The notes beneath the pieces are model-generated. The model did no database searches. It was given only the letters and a program-made list of their open reading frames with translations, and had not been told where the DNA came from. A DNA stretch of 64,000 nucleotides from Chryseobacterium sp. Tr-659 (lineage in GTDB: Bacteria > Bacteroidota > Bacteroidia > Flavobacteriales > Weeksellaceae), in assembly GCF_011752975.1 (NCBI RefSeq), contig NZ_VWWP01000002.1, positions 248,001 to 312,000 on the forward strand. The letters run 5' to 3'. The translations under genes were made by a program, and so were the position numbers. Below, in pieces: positions 51,788 through 61,807 of the stretch (position 1 is the first letter of the stretch; each line of letters opens with the position of its first letter).

Positions 51788-51880
51788 TAGGTTTACATTT
51801 ATAGTTAAATAGTTGTTTTTTTTGTCATTTTGTTACGGGTAAAATATTAAACTTTTCTTAAAATTTCAGATGAAAAGAGA

Positions 51881-51914
51881 AAAGGCAAATTCGTGGATCC
51901 GCGAATTTGCCTTT
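51881..51914 (-). terminator. Terminator of the M1 peptidase gene
   Basis: AAAGGCAAATTCG / CGAATTTGCCTTT 13-bp inverted repeat with an 8-base loop; T-run on the minus strand. Confidence 0.8.
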
Positions 51915-51922
51915 TGCTTTAT

Positions 51923-53554
51923 TTACTGAACATTCTTATAGTTGATATAATAGTTGTTATTAAACTCTACCGGAGTATTCTTATTAAGTTTCACCGTCTG
52001 CCATTCTTCTGTTGGGTTAATGGTCTGGTTATTATTAATGATTATAGGTAATTTCAGGTTTTTTACCACATCCGTATAACGGAATTTTAATGTATCCCCG
52101 TTCTGCGTATATTCAAGAGTAGGGATCTTTATCGTTCTCAGATATTGATCGAAGATACTTGAGAAGTCAATTCCTGATTTTGATGAAATATAATTTTCAA
52201 TTTCCTGAGTAGTAACAGTCTGATGGTAGAAATCTTTGTTCAGTCCTCTTAAAATCTGCCTGAATTTTTCATCATTATTGATTACCTGTCTGATCGTATG
52301 AATCATATTGGCGCCTTTCGGATACATATCACCGCTGCCTTCATTTCTTACGCCGTATTTTCCGATAATCGGGACATCATTGTCAATGATATTTCTAAGG
52401 CCTATTAAATAGGTGTCTGCGGATTTTTTATCCAGATATTTTTCAGTAAAAAGAACCTCTGAATACATGGTGAAACTTTCGTGAATCCACATATCTGCCT
52501 GATCTTTTGCTGTGATATTGTTGGCAAACCATTCGTGTCCGCTTTCATGAATGATAATGTAATCCCATTTCAGTCCAACGCCGGTACCGGATAAATCCCT
52601 TCCGCGATAACCATTCTGATAACCGTTTCCATAGGCAACATTGCTTTGATGCTCCATTCCTAAATAAGGAGAATCAACAAGCTTGTAGGAATCGGCATAG
52701 AAAGGATAAGGCCCGAACCAGTATTCAAATGCAGAAAGCATAGGTTTTACCTGTTGAAACTGTTTTTTTGCCTTTTCTAAATTATAATCAAGTACCCAGT
52801 AATCCAGATCCAGTTTGCCTTTTTCACCGTCAAAAGTATCTTTGAAATTCACATATTTGCCAATGTTGGGAATAATAGAATAGGCATTAATAGGACTTTT
52901 TACCTGCCATGTGTATGTTGTTTTCGAACCATTGGTTTTCTTCTCAATAAGCCTTCCGTTTCCAACCCCTACAAGGTCATTCGGGGTGATGATTTTCATA
53001 ATAATCCCATTATCAGGCTCATCACTCCAGATATCTTTGGTTGGAAGCCAGATTGACGCCCCAATTCCTTCATCGGCAACACTCATCCAGGGATTTCCTT
53101 TTTCATCTTTGGTGAATACCCATCCGCCATCCCACGGCGCATTCTGAGCAATGTGAGGATTTCCGGAATAGGTTACATCAAGAGTATATTTTTCTCCCTT
53201 TTTAAACTTTTTATTGGATGTGACAAAAATGAAGTCGCCATCCTGCTTATAACTTGCAACAGGGAAGCTTCCTACTACCTGATCAGCTTTCATGGGCTGT
53301 TGAAGGTCTATCTGAAAAACAGGATTCACAACATCTTTTATGATTTCAAAACTGATCTTGTTGTTTCCTTTAATACTTTTCTTCTCAAAATCCGGTTCTA
53401 CGGAAAGATCATATTTTTTAACATCCCAGAAAGCTCTGAATTCGGTATTCGAACCTTTCAAAGTATCCTGTTTGGTAAAAACCTTATCCTTTTCAAAAAA
53501 CTGCCCGAAAGCTAATCCGGACGCAAATAGAAGGGTGTATGATAGTCTTTTCAT
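51923..53554 (-). CDS. M1 family metallopeptidase
   Basis: 543 residues, shorter than full M1 aminopeptidases because the C-terminal helical domain is small. Signal peptide MKRLSYTLLFASGLAFGQ, LGMEHQS (the GxMEN-type motif near 299-304), zinc motif H336-E337-S-G-H340 with the downstream WIHESFTMYSE. Secreted aminopeptidase-like protein; a QYLRTIKIPTLEY segment ends the chain. Single transcript, with its own promoter and terminator. Confidence 0.92.
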   Translation of the reverse strand: MKRLSYTLLFASGLAFGQFFEKDKVFTKQDTLKGSNTEFRAFWDVKKYDLSVEPDFEKKSIKGNNKISFEIIKDVVNPVFQIDLQQPMKADQVVGSFPVASYKQDGDFIFVTSNKKFKKGEKYTLDVTYSGNPHIAQNAPWDGGWVFTKDEKGNPWMSVADEGIGASIWLPTKDIWSDEPDNGIIMKIITPNDLVGVGNGRLIEKKTNGSKTTYTWQVKSPINAYSIIPNIGKYVNFKDTFDGEKGKLDLDYWVLDYNLEKAKKQFQQVKPMLSAFEYWFGPYPFYADSYKLVDSPYLGMEHQSNVAYGNGYQNGYRGRDLSGTGVGLKWDYIIIHESGHEWFANNITAKDQADMWIHESFTMYSEVLFTEKYLDKKSADTYLIGLRNIIDNDVPIIGKYGVRNEGSGDMYPKGANMIHTIRQVINNDEKFRQILRGLNKDFYHQTVTTQEIENYISSKSGIDFSSIFDQYLRTIKIPTLEYTQNGDTLKFRYTDVVKNLKLPIIINNNQTINPTEEWQTVKLNKNTPVEFNNNYYINYKNVQ

Positions 53555-53576
53555 TTAAACTTGATTAATAATCTTT

Positions 53577-53606
53577 CAAAAATATAAAATTAAATTAATA
53601 GCCAAA
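53577..53606 (-). promoter_or_regulatory. Promoter of the M1 peptidase gene
   Basis: Minus strand TTTG (53606-53603), 18-bp spacer, TATTTTTG (53584-53577); 22 bases before the ATG. Confidence 0.6.
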
Positions 53607-53648
53607 TGCCGGAGCTCAAATTAAAGATAGATTTTTTGTGGACATAAA

Positions 53649-53672
53649 AAAGCCCGGTCAATGCCGGGCTTT
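53649..53672 (-). terminator. Terminator of tatC
   Basis: AAAGCCCGG / CCGGGCTTT stem with a 6-base loop and T-run on the minus strand. Confidence 0.85.
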
Positions 53673-53695
53673 AGTATTAAACTATAATTGGTCTG

Positions 53696-54523
53696 TTATT
53701 TCTGTACTGCAGGAAGGTTACCGTTGCTCTTCTGTACTTTTTTGTATGTGAACGTACACATCATAATACTGAATTCATACAGGATAAGCAGCGGGAAAGC
53801 AGCCATCATCATACTCAAAACGTCTGCAGGGGTAATAATTGCTGCAACTACCATGATCAGAACAATAGCATGACGGCGGTAAGTTTTCATAAACTTAGGT
53901 GTCAGAATTCCGATGCTGGTAAGGAAATAGATGAGGATTGGGAAGAGAAAAATAACTCCCATACCCAGAACTACCTGTAAAAATAAGGTTGTATAATCAC
54001 TCAGATCATAAAGTGGAACTATGATATCTGAAATTTTAAAGATCACTCCAAAATTAACCGCAAACGGAAGGATTAAAAAATAACCGCATAAAACTCCGGT
54101 CATAAATAACATCCAAACCGCATTGATGATATAAATCGAATTCTTTTTTTCTCTCGGATGTAAAGCAGGGCTGATAAAACGCCATAGTTCCCATACGATA
54201 TAAGGAAATGCAGCTACCATTCCTCCAAAAATAGAAACAGCCATCATGACATTAAACTGCTGATACAGTCTTTGTACACGCACCGGAAAATCTTTAGGAA
54301 GATGAATACTGTCTTCTCCTAAAATCATTCTTGAAAAATGGTTAACAAGTCTGAAAGTAGGAAAATCATTTCTGGTAGGTCCAAAAAAGATATGGTCCAT
54401 AATCCAGTTGATATTAAAACCCACTGCAAAAGCCGCAATTATGATAGCAATAATCGAACGGATCAGGTGCCCTCTTAATTCACCTATATGCCCAAGAAAG
54501 GACATGTCTTTACCTTCACTCAC
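53696..54523 (-). CDS. tatC: Twin-arginine translocase subunit TatC
   Basis: 275 residues, six membrane helices. MSFLGHIGELRGHLIRSI is the family N-terminus and FPYIVWELWRFISPALHPREKK the conserved second region; FLVVLGMGVIFLFPI-like helix follows. Core receptor of the Tat pathway for folded proteins in the inner membrane. A minus-strand -7 box TAAATTTG (54550-54543) lies upstream. Part of a kdsD-hyp-tatC run opposite recQ, an order I know from other flavobacteria. Confidence 0.95.
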   Translation of the reverse strand: MSEGKDMSFLGHIGELRGHLIRSIIAIIIAAFAVGFNINWIMDHIFFGPTRNDFPTFRLVNHFSRMILGEDSIHLPKDFPVRVQRLYQQFNVMMAVSIFGGMVAAFPYIVWELWRFISPALHPREKKNSIYIINAVWMLFMTGVLCGYFLILPFAVNFGVIFKISDIIVPLYDLSDYTTLFLQVVLGMGVIFLFPILIYFLTSIGILTPKFMKTYRRHAIVLIMVVAAIITPADVLSMMMAAFPLLILYEFSIMMCTFTYKKVQKSNGNLPAVQK

Positions 54524-54542
54524 AGAATAAAATTTTAAAGCG

Positions 54543-54550
54543 CAAATTTA
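54543..54550 (-). promoter_or_regulatory. -7 box (TAAATTTG) of tatC
   Basis: Exact TAnnTTTG match on the minus strand, 19 bases before ATG 54523. Confidence 0.5.
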
Positions 54551-54589
54551 TGAAATATTTAGTTAAATGACCGATGTTGGATTCTAAAA

Positions 54590-55117
54590 TTATCGAGGTA
54601 TATACAAAGCAAAATCAAAATCCCTTTCTTTAATATTCATTTCTGTTAAAAGGTCTTCTGCAGCTATGTTGATTTTTTTCCATCTTTCATCATGTTTAAG
54701 ATTTAATAATTCAAAAACCCATTCTTCTTCCGATACTTCATCAGTAACGTTTTTAAAATCTGATATTTTCAGTCTCAGTGATTCGTTGATAAACTTATTC
54801 CTGAATAATGTTTCTATTTCTTCGTTGCTGGAAAATATACGTAAATCATCTCCGATATCTGTCAGAGACAGGCAGTCTGCAACAGTATTGAATTTTTTAT
54901 CATCATAAGTACAGAAGATCAGGCATCGAATGACACGGTCAAAATAGTCCTGGCTTTTTTGATCATAGTACAGATTTCTATCATGATTAGAATATTCAGG
55001 GCTATAATCAGATTCCAGTGGCGGATGATGCATTGTATTTCTTTGTGAATCCTGATAATCAAGATATTTTTTCAAAAATATAGGGAATAGAATCAGCAAA
55101 TAAAGAAAAATCATCAT
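54590..55117 (-). CDS. Hypothetical protein with N-terminal membrane anchor
   Basis: 175 residues. One membrane helix (MMIFLYLLILFPIFLKKYL), a polar linker with YSPEYSNHDRNLYYDQ, then a helical acidic soluble part (KISDFKNVTDEVSEEEWVFELL). Not recognised. Lies between kdsD and tatC on the same strand; likely a local, lineage-specific gene. Confidence 0.6.
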   Translation of the reverse strand: MMIFLYLLILFPIFLKKYLDYQDSQRNTMHHPPLESDYSPEYSNHDRNLYYDQKSQDYFDRVIRCLIFCTYDDKKFNTVADCLSLTDIGDDLRIFSSNEEIETLFRNKFINESLRLKISDFKNVTDEVSEEEWVFELLNLKHDERWKKINIAAEDLLTEMNIKERDFDFALYIPR

Positions 55118-55185
55118 AAACCATAAAAATATTTAATTAAAGCTCTGATCCAAAGGTATAATGACTGAAATCTGTTATTTAATCT

Positions 55186-56145
55186 CTAGTTAATCCCTTC
55201 ATCCAGCAGTTTATGCAGGTCTATAATTCCGAAATATTTTCCATTCTCAGTTACTACAAGCTGCCCGATATTGTTTTCCTTAAGGATTTTCATTGCTTCT
55301 TTGGCAAGAGCATCTTTCTCAATCGTTCTTGGATGAGCAGACATGATATCTTTAGCCAAAACCTTAGTGATATCTTCACCTTTCATCAGCATTCTTCTTA
55401 AATCTCCATCTGTGATAACACCGATAATTTCATCATCCGTAGTAACTACTGTAATTCCGTGGCTTGAAGCACTGATTGAAATAATAACATCTCTGATTGG
55501 CGAATCTTCTGCAACCTGAGGTTTCTGGGAAGAAAGAAACTGTTCTACCCTGGAAGTAAGGTTTTTTCCTAAACTTCCTCCCGGATGGAATTTGGCAAAA
55601 TCATTAGCTTTGAAATCATTAAGCTCCATTAAAGCAACAGCAAGAGCATCTCCCAATGCCATCTGAATGGTGGTAGAGCTGGTAGGAGCCAGTTTATTGG
55701 GGCAGGCTTCAATATCAACATGGGTATCTAAGATCACTTCAGAAAACTCGGCAAGCTTACTGCCTTTATTTCCTGTCATCCCGATCAGGGCCGAAGAATA
55801 ATCTTTTAAATAAGGAACAAGATTGGCAATTTCAGGAGAATTTCCGGAATTGGAAATACACAATACCACATCCTGTTTCTGAATAACTCCAAGATCTCCG
55901 TGTATGGCTTCCGAAGCATGCAAAAACTGAGAAGGCGTTCCGGTGGAATTTAAAGTAGCTACGATTTTATTACCTACATGAGCAGATTTTCCGATTCCTA
56001 CTACAATAAGCTTCCCTTTTGCAGAGTGAATAATCTCCACAGCCCGGGCAAATTGGTCGTCAATTCTGTTTTTTAATTTTTCGAGTTCAGAAATCTCTAT
56101 TTCTAAAGTGCTTTTTGCAATTGTTATAATGTTGGTTCTATCCAT
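55186..56145 (-). CDS. kdsD: Arabinose-5-phosphate isomerase (KdsD/KpsF/GutQ family)
   Basis: 319 residues. SIS domain (1-190: KLIVVGIGKSAHVGNKIVATLNSTG, LCISNSGNSPEI) and two CBS domains (about 200-319: DSPIRDVIISISASSHGITVV, IGQLVVTENGKYFGIIDLHKLL). Makes D-arabinose-5-phosphate for Kdo of LPS. Paired divergently with recQ at 158 bp. Confidence 0.93.
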   Translation of the reverse strand: MDRTNIITIAKSTLEIEISELEKLKNRIDDQFARAVEIIHSAKGKLIVVGIGKSAHVGNKIVATLNSTGTPSQFLHASEAIHGDLGVIQKQDVVLCISNSGNSPEIANLVPYLKDYSSALIGMTGNKGSKLAEFSEVILDTHVDIEACPNKLAPTSSTTIQMALGDALAVALMELNDFKANDFAKFHPGGSLGKNLTSRVEQFLSSQKPQVAEDSPIRDVIISISASSHGITVVTTDDEIIGVITDGDLRRMLMKGEDITKVLAKDIMSAHPRTIEKDALAKEAMKILKENNIGQLVVTENGKYFGIIDLHKLLDEGIN

Positions 56146-56263
56146 TTTACGATGATAAGGTATACAAAAAAGTTCTTAAAAAACGTTATATTTTAAAAAG
56201 AATATTTAATATAAATTTTATTTTTTATAAATTCGTTCGCTTTTATTTTAAGCAGAATTTTTA

Positions 56264-56271
56264 TAACTTTG
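56264..56271 (+). promoter_or_regulatory. -7 box (TAACTTTG) of recQ
   Basis: Exact TAnnTTTG match 32 bases before ATG 56304; TTTT at the -33 distance. Confidence 0.5.
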
Positions 56272-56303
56272 GGTGAGATGCAAATTTAGCAATAGAAAAT
56301 TAG

Positions 56304-58508
56304 ATGAGCGCAAAAAAAGCCAATTTATCAGGCGAATTGAAAAAGTATTTTGGGTTTTCTACATTTAAGGGCCAGCAGGAACAAATTATAGACAACCTAT
56401 TGAATGGGAAGGATATTTTTGTTTTGATGCCCACAGGTGGCGGAAAATCATTATGTTATCAGCTTCCGGCTCTTATTTCGGAAGGTACGGCAATTGTCGT
56501 TTCGCCCTTAATAGCGTTGATGAAGAATCAGGTAGATGCAGTGAACGGCCTTTCATCTGATGATGGGGTAGCACATGTATTAAATTCATCATTAAACAAA
56601 ACGCAGACCAAACAGGTTTTTGACGATATCAAAAGCGGCAAGACCAAGCTCCTGTATGTAGCTCCGGAATCATTAATTAAAGATGATTATCTGGACTTTT
56701 TGAAAGAAGTGAAAATTTCTTTCTTTGCTATCGACGAGGCCCACTGTATTTCTGAGTGGGGACATGATTTCAGGCCGGAATACCGGAATCTGAAACAAAT
56801 TATTGACAAGATCGCTAATGTACCGGTGATCGCTTTAACGGCTACTGCTACTCCTAAAGTTCAGGATGATATCCAGAAAACTTTGGGAATGACGAATGCG
56901 TTGGTATTTAAAGAAAGTTTCAATCGTCCTAATCTCTATTACGAGGTATGTCCGAAGGTGAATGTAGATAAGGAAATTGTTAAATTTATCAATCAGCATA
57001 AAGGAAAATCAGGAATTGTTTATTGTCTGAGCCGAAGAAAGGTGGAAGAATTTGCCCAGCTTTTACAGGTCAACGGAATCAATGCACTCCCTTACCATGC
57101 CGGTCTTGATCAGAAAGTGAGAGTAGCCAATCAGGATAAATTCCTGATGGAAGAAGTGGATGTTATTGTAGCTACCATTGCATTCGGGATGGGGATTGAC
57201 AAGCCGGATGTTCGTTTTGTGATTCACTATGACTTTCCGAAATCACTGGAAAGTTACTATCAGGAAACAGGAAGAGCAGGAAGAGACGGTGGAGAAGGCC
57301 ATTGTCTGGCATTCTATGATCCTAAAGATATTGAAAAACTTGAAAAATTTCTTGCACAGAAACCAGTTTCAGAAAGAGAAATTGGTTTACAGCTTCTAAA
57401 CGAAGTCGTAGGCTATGCTGAGACTTCAATGAGCAGAAGGCAGTATATTTTGTATTATTTTGGAGAAAGTTTCGATCCTATAAAAGGAGACGGAGCCCAG
57501 ATGTGTGATAATTCATCCAATCCTCCGAAATTAAAAGATGCAACAGCTGACCTTAAAAAATCACTGGAACTCATCAGTGACACAGGTGAGAAATTTAAAG
57601 CGAAAGATCTGATCTCGGTGATTGTAGGAAAAGAAACTGCAGTAACAAAATCCTATAAACTGGAACAAAGTTCTCATTTTGGCTTTGGAAAAGAAGAAAA
57701 AGACAATTACTGGAAAACGATTCTGAGACAGGCAACCGTTCAGAATTTCTTACAAAAAGACATTGAAACGTACGGTGTTTTAAAAATTACCGAAAAAGGC
57801 AGAAAAGTTCTGAGTGGAAAATCCAAAGAAACCTTTTTAATTGCAGAAGACAGAGAATTTGATCTTACCCAGACCAAAGCAGAAAGCGACCAGGTGCAGC
57901 AGCAGGCTGGCGGCGGACTGGATCAGAATCTGTTCAATCTTTTAAAAGAATTAAGGAAAAAAGTAGCCAAGAAACACGGAATTCCACCATATACAGTATT
58001 TATGGACCCGAGTTTAGAAGATATGACGGTTCAGTATCCTATTTCTGTGGATGAAATTACCAAGATTTACGGAGTAGGAGAAGGAAAGGCTAAAAAATAT
58101 GGAAAAGAATTTGCTGATTATATCAAGACCTATGTTGAAGATAACAACATAGAACGAACTCAGGATATGGTATTGAAGCAGGTGGCCAACAAATCCAGCC
58201 ACAAAGTTTTCATTATCCAGAGTACGGATAAAAAAATTGATCTTGAAGATATAGCAAGAGCTAAAAACCTTTCTATGGACGAGCTTCTCAAAGAAATGGA
58301 AAGAATCGTTTATCAGGGAACAAAACTGAATATTGACTATTATATTGAAGATAATTTTGATGAAGACATCGTAGACGGTTTCATGGAATTCATGAACGAG
58401 TCTGAAAGCGACAGTATGAAAGTATTGCTGGATGAATTCGGAGATGAGCTTTCTGATGAGGAAGTGAGAATGCTGAGAATTAAATTTATCAGTGATGTGG
58501 CTAACTAA
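56304..58508 (+). CDS. recQ: ATP-dependent DNA helicase RecQ
   Basis: 734 residues. Walker A PTGGGKS (43-49), DEAH (about 144-147), SAT-like TATATPKV, motif [12 protein letters not shown], then RQC winged helix and an HRDC domain (about 535-610: [23 protein letters not shown]). An extra ~120-residue C-terminal region follows. The zinc subdomain is altered: [12 protein letters not shown] has Ser where RecQ normally has Cys, and MCDNSSNPP replaces the CxxCxxC cluster. Unwinds DNA in recombination and fork repair. Divergent from kdsD. Confidence 0.95.
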   Translation: MSAKKANLSGELKKYFGFSTFKGQQEQIIDNLLNGKDIFVLMPTGGGKSLCYQLPALISEGTAIVVSPLIALMKNQVDAVNGLSSDDGVAHVLNSSLNKTQTKQVFDDIKSGKTKLLYVAPESLIKDDYLDFLKEVKISFFAIDEAHCISEWGHDFRPEYRNLKQIIDKIANVPVIALTATATPKVQDDIQKTLGMTNALVFKESFNRPNLYYEVCPKVNVDKEIVKFINQHKGKSGIVYCLSRRKVEEFAQLLQVNGINALPYHAGLDQKVRVANQDKFLMEEVDVIVATIAFGMGIDKPDVRFVIHYDFPKSLESYYQETGRAGRDGGEGHCLAFYDPKDIEKLEKFLAQKPVSEREIGLQLLNEVVGYAETSMSRRQYILYYFGESFDPIKGDGAQMCDNSSNPPKLKDATADLKKSLELISDTGEKFKAKDLISVIVGKETAVTKSYKLEQSSHFGFGKEEKDNYWKTILRQATVQNFLQKDIETYGVLKITEKGRKVLSGKSKETFLIAEDREFDLTQTKAESDQVQQQAGGGLDQNLFNLLKELRKKVAKKHGIPPYTVFMDPSLEDMTVQYPISVDEITKIYGVGEGKAKKYGKEFADYIKTYVEDNNIERTQDMVLKQVANKSSHKVFIIQSTDKKIDLEDIARAKNLSMDELLKEMERIVYQGTKLNIDYYIEDNFDEDIVDGFMEFMNESESDSMKVLLDEFGDELSDEEVRMLRIKFISDVAN

Positions 58509-58534
58509 GGAATTGAAATATGAAAAAATAAAAA

Positions 58535-58560
58535 AAACTCTTCGGAAGAAGAGTTTTTTT
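58535..58560 (+). terminator. Terminator of recQ
   Basis: AAACTCTTC-GGAA-GAAGAGTTT stem-loop with a T-run. Confidence 0.88.
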
Positions 58561-58675
58561 GTGGGGTTCTCTCAAGAGTAAAATTTTACTACGGAAAGCA
58601 TAAATTTTTCATAACAAAAAATCTTCGATCCCTGAATGCTTGACAGATAATGAAAGTTTTTAGTAACTTTAACTG

Positions 58676-59755
58676 ATGAAAAAAATATCTGTCATATTTA
58701 TTCTGCCGGACTTAGAAACCGGAGGAGCAGAAAGAATCGTTACCACCATAGCAAATCATCTTTCCCGGGATCGGTTTGAACCCAAGATTTTGCTGTTGCG
58801 TAAACGAGGCGGATATCTTAATTTTCTGAAAAAAGATGTCGAAATTATTGATATCAATACAGAAAGAATCAGACATTCACTGAAACCTATTTTAGGTGAA
58901 ATTTACAGAAGAAAACCGGATATTGTATTTTCCGGATTTGGAGAAGTAAATGCCTATTTATCCTTATTTATAAAGCTTTTTCCAAGAACAAAGTTCATTG
59001 CCAGAGAAACAAATGTGGTTACTCAGCATGTAACCAGAAAAGAAATCAAATTCTTTTATAATTTCTACAATAATTATCAGAAAATCATTGCTCAGAGTGA
59101 TGATATGATGAATGATCTTGTTGATAATTTTAATATTAAAAAGAAAAAAATCGTCAAGATCAACAATCCCGTAGATTTTGATTTTATTGATGATAAACTG
59201 GCTGTTTCCATTAAACCCAACTGCTATAAATACAATTATAAAAATGTAGTGGCTATTGGTAATTTATCTTCCAGAAAAGGGTTTGATAATCTGTTGAAGG
59301 TTTTTTCAAGACTTAAAAATGAAAATATACTTCTTCATATTCTCGGAGATGGAAAAGATAAAGACATCTTACTAAAGACGAAAGAATTTTTAGGACTCAA
59401 AAACGTGATTTTCCACGGAAGACAGGAAAACCCTTACCAGTTTCTGAAATATGCAGATCTTTTCATCCTCTCCTCAAGGTATGAAGGCTTTCCTAACGTA
59501 CTTCTTGAAGCAGGCGCATGCGGAACCTATTCATTAGCGAATGATTGCCCGGGGGGAATTAATGAGATTATCCAGCATAATGTGAATGGTGAAATTTCAA
59601 ATATTGAAAACTATGATAATTTTGCACAACATATCATGAGGGTTCTGCAAAGCAACTATAATCGCGATGCTATAAGAAATTCAATTAAATCAAGATTTTC
59701 GAAGAATATTATTCTGAATGAATATGAAAGGGTTTTGTTGGATTTAATGGAGTAG
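58676..59755 (+). CDS. Glycosyltransferase family 4 protein
   Basis: 359 residues, GT-B fold. N-terminal ILPDLETGGAERIVTTIA (the acceptor-domain glycine motif) and the C-terminal donor motif SRYEGFPNVLLEAGACGTYSLA (E-x7-E type). Retaining glycosyltransferase, probably for surface polysaccharide or glycolipid; donor and acceptor unknown. Isolated from any glycan cluster here. Confidence 0.9.
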   Translation: MKKISVIFILPDLETGGAERIVTTIANHLSRDRFEPKILLLRKRGGYLNFLKKDVEIIDINTERIRHSLKPILGEIYRRKPDIVFSGFGEVNAYLSLFIKLFPRTKFIARETNVVTQHVTRKEIKFFYNFYNNYQKIIAQSDDMMNDLVDNFNIKKKKIVKINNPVDFDFIDDKLAVSIKPNCYKYNYKNVVAIGNLSSRKGFDNLLKVFSRLKNENILLHILGDGKDKDILLKTKEFLGLKNVIFHGRQENPYQFLKYADLFILSSRYEGFPNVLLEAGACGTYSLANDCPGGINEIIQHNVNGEISNIENYDNFAQHIMRVLQSNYNRDAIRNSIKSRFSKNIILNEYERVLLDLME

Positions 59756-59816
59756 TATTTCCATAGTATTTGCCTTATGGGGCTTTATTTTCTTAGATTT
59801 GGCATCGATAAAATAA

Positions 59817-60173
59817 ATGTCAATGAATAAAATTCCCCAAATAGGATGCGCTTGTGAAAAACCGGATTTTAATTATACTGAATTTAGAAGTTCGGAATTA
59901 GGTATAGATCATACCAACGGAAGATATGGAGAAGTAACAATTCAACAGTGCAAATTATGCCAAAGAATATGGATCCATTATTTTGTTGAATATGAAAGCT
60001 ATTCGAAATCAGGAAGATGGTACAAAGGAATTGTTTCGAAAAAAGATCGTTCACAGATAACCCCGGAAAATGCAGTAGAGTATCTGGAAAGCCTTGAATG
60101 GTATGTTTACGGCGGTTCTTACTTCGAGAGCACAGGAGTCATTGGAAGCGGAAGTGTAAGAGTAGATTTATAA
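59817..60173 (+). CDS. Hypothetical protein with C-x-C and C-x2-C motifs
   Basis: 118 residues. Cysteines C-A-C (IGCACEKPDF) and CKLCQRIW could form a zinc-ribbon-like site. Aromatic-rich (WIHYFVEYESYSKSGRWYKG). Not recognised. A second in-frame ATG lies two codons in. No signal peptide. Stand-alone between the glycosyltransferase and lpd. Confidence 0.6.
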   Translation: MSMNKIPQIGCACEKPDFNYTEFRSSELGIDHTNGRYGEVTIQQCKLCQRIWIHYFVEYESYSKSGRWYKGIVSKKDRSQITPENAVEYLESLEWYVYGGSYFESTGVIGSGSVRVDL

Positions 60174-60223
60174 CGGCTTTAATGTATTTAAATTTTTTTG
60201 ATTCTAAAATTGATAAAACTCAC

Positions 60224-60254
60224 TTTGGTGCTTAGTAATTTATATGTAAATTTG
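60224..60254 (+). promoter_or_regulatory. Canonical Bacteroidota promoter of lpd
   Basis: TTTG (60224-60227), exactly 19-bp spacer, TAAATTTG (60247-60254); 43 bases before ATG 60298. Confidence 0.75.
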
Positions 60255-60297
60255 TGAGAATTAAGATAGATAATAATAAACAAATTCACACAATAAC

Positions 60298-61701
60298 ATG
60301 AGTCAATTCGATGTTACCGTAATAGGTTCTGGTCCTGGAGGTTATGTGGCTGCTATCCGTGCAGCGCAGTTAGGTTTCAAAACAGCAATTATTGAAAAAT
60401 ATTCAACTTTAGGCGGAACTTGTCTTAACGTTGGATGTATTCCGTCAAAAGCACTTCTTGACAGCTCTGAGCATTTCGAAAACGCAAAACACAATTTTGC
60501 AGGTCACGGAATTATCATCAACGAGCCGCAAGCAGATATTGCAAGAATGATCGAACGTAAAAACGAAGTGATCAAACAGAATACAGATGGAATCAGCTAC
60601 CTGATGAACAAAAACCAGATTACCGTTTTTGAAGGAGTAGGAAGCTTCGAATCTGCTACTCAGATCAAAATTACTAAAAACGACGGTTCTTCTGAAACTA
60701 TCGAGTCTAAATATACAATCATTGCAACAGGTTCTAAACCGTCTACATTGCCTTTCATTACTTTAGATAAAGAAAGAGTGATTACATCTACGGAAGCTTT
60801 AAATCTTAAAGAAATCCCTAAGCATCTAGTAGTAATCGGTGGTGGAGTAATCGGTCTTGAATTAGGATCTGTATACCTAAGATTAGGAGCTCAGGTAACT
60901 GTGGTTGAATTTATGGATAAAATCATCCCTGGAATGGATGGAGCTTTAAGCAAGGAATTGACTAAAGTTCTTAAAAAGCAAGGCATGAAATTTATGCTTT
61001 CTACAGCTGTTTCTGCTGTTGAAAGAAATGGAGATACTGTAAAGATCACTGCTAAAGATAAAAAAGGAGAAGAAGTAGTTGTAGAAGGAGATTACTGTCT
61101 GGTTTCTGTAGGAAGAAAACCTTATACTGACGGGCTTGGTCTTGAAAAAGCAGGAGTAGAACTTGACGAAAGAGGAAGGGTAAAAGTAAACGATCACTTG
61201 CAGACAAATGTTGCAAATATCTATGCTATCGGTGATGTTATCAAAGGTGCAATGCTTGCTCATAAAGCGGAAGAAGAAGGAGTTTTTGTTGCCGAAACAT
61301 TGGCAGGACAAAAGCCTCACATCAACTATAACCTGATTCCTGGAGTGGTTTACACATGGCCGGAAGTTGCAGGAGTAGGTAAAACTGAAGAACAGTTGAA
61401 AGAAGAAGGAGTAGCTTATAAAGTAGGATCTTTCCCAATGAGAGCATTAGGAAGAAGCCGCGCAAGTGGTGATATCGATGGTCTTGTGAAGATTATTGCA
61501 GACGAAAAAACTGATGAGGTTTTAGGAATGCACATCGTAGGAGCAAGAGCTGCCGATCTTATTGCTGAAGGAGTAATTGCAATGGAATTCCGTGCAAGTG
61601 CTGAAGACATCGCAAGAAGTTCTCACGCTCACCCAACCTATGCTGAAGCCATTAAAGAAGCAGCATTAGATGCTACGGCAAAAAGACCTATTCATATGTA
61701 A
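60298..61701 (+). CDS. lpdA: Dihydrolipoyl dehydrogenase (E3)
   Basis: 467 residues. FAD motif GSGPGGYVAAIRAAQLG, redox disulfide C42-C47 in GGTCLNVGCIPSK, NAD motif VIGGGVIGLELGSVY, YAIGDVIKGAMLAHKA, and the C-terminal active His in SSHAHPTYAEA. Reoxidises lipoamide of 2-oxoacid dehydrogenase and glycine cleavage complexes. Monocistronic with own promoter and terminator. Codon use here (many AAC/ATC/TTC/GGT choices) resembles that of typA, as for a highly expressed gene. Confidence 0.97.
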   Translation: MSQFDVTVIGSGPGGYVAAIRAAQLGFKTAIIEKYSTLGGTCLNVGCIPSKALLDSSEHFENAKHNFAGHGIIINEPQADIARMIERKNEVIKQNTDGISYLMNKNQITVFEGVGSFESATQIKITKNDGSSETIESKYTIIATGSKPSTLPFITLDKERVITSTEALNLKEIPKHLVVIGGGVIGLELGSVYLRLGAQVTVVEFMDKIIPGMDGALSKELTKVLKKQGMKFMLSTAVSAVERNGDTVKITAKDKKGEEVVVEGDYCLVSVGRKPYTDGLGLEKAGVELDERGRVKVNDHLQTNVANIYAIGDVIKGAMLAHKAEEEGVFVAETLAGQKPHINYNLIPGVVYTWPEVAGVGKTEEQLKEEGVAYKVGSFPMRALGRSRASGDIDGLVKIIADEKTDEVLGMHIVGARAADLIAEGVIAMEFRASAEDIARSSHAHPTYAEAIKEAALDATAKRPIHM

Positions 61702-61736
61702 TACGATTGATTAAAAAAAATAATCATTTCAAGATA

Positions 61737-61771
61737 AAAAGGAGAAATCAATTTTGGTTTCTCCTTTTTTT
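61737..61771 (+). terminator. Terminator of lpd
   Basis: AAAGGAGAAA / TTTCTCCTTT stem and T-run. Confidence 0.85.
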
Positions 61772-61807
61772 GGCATAAAAATGGAGATTGATTCTAAAAA
61801 ATTAGAA

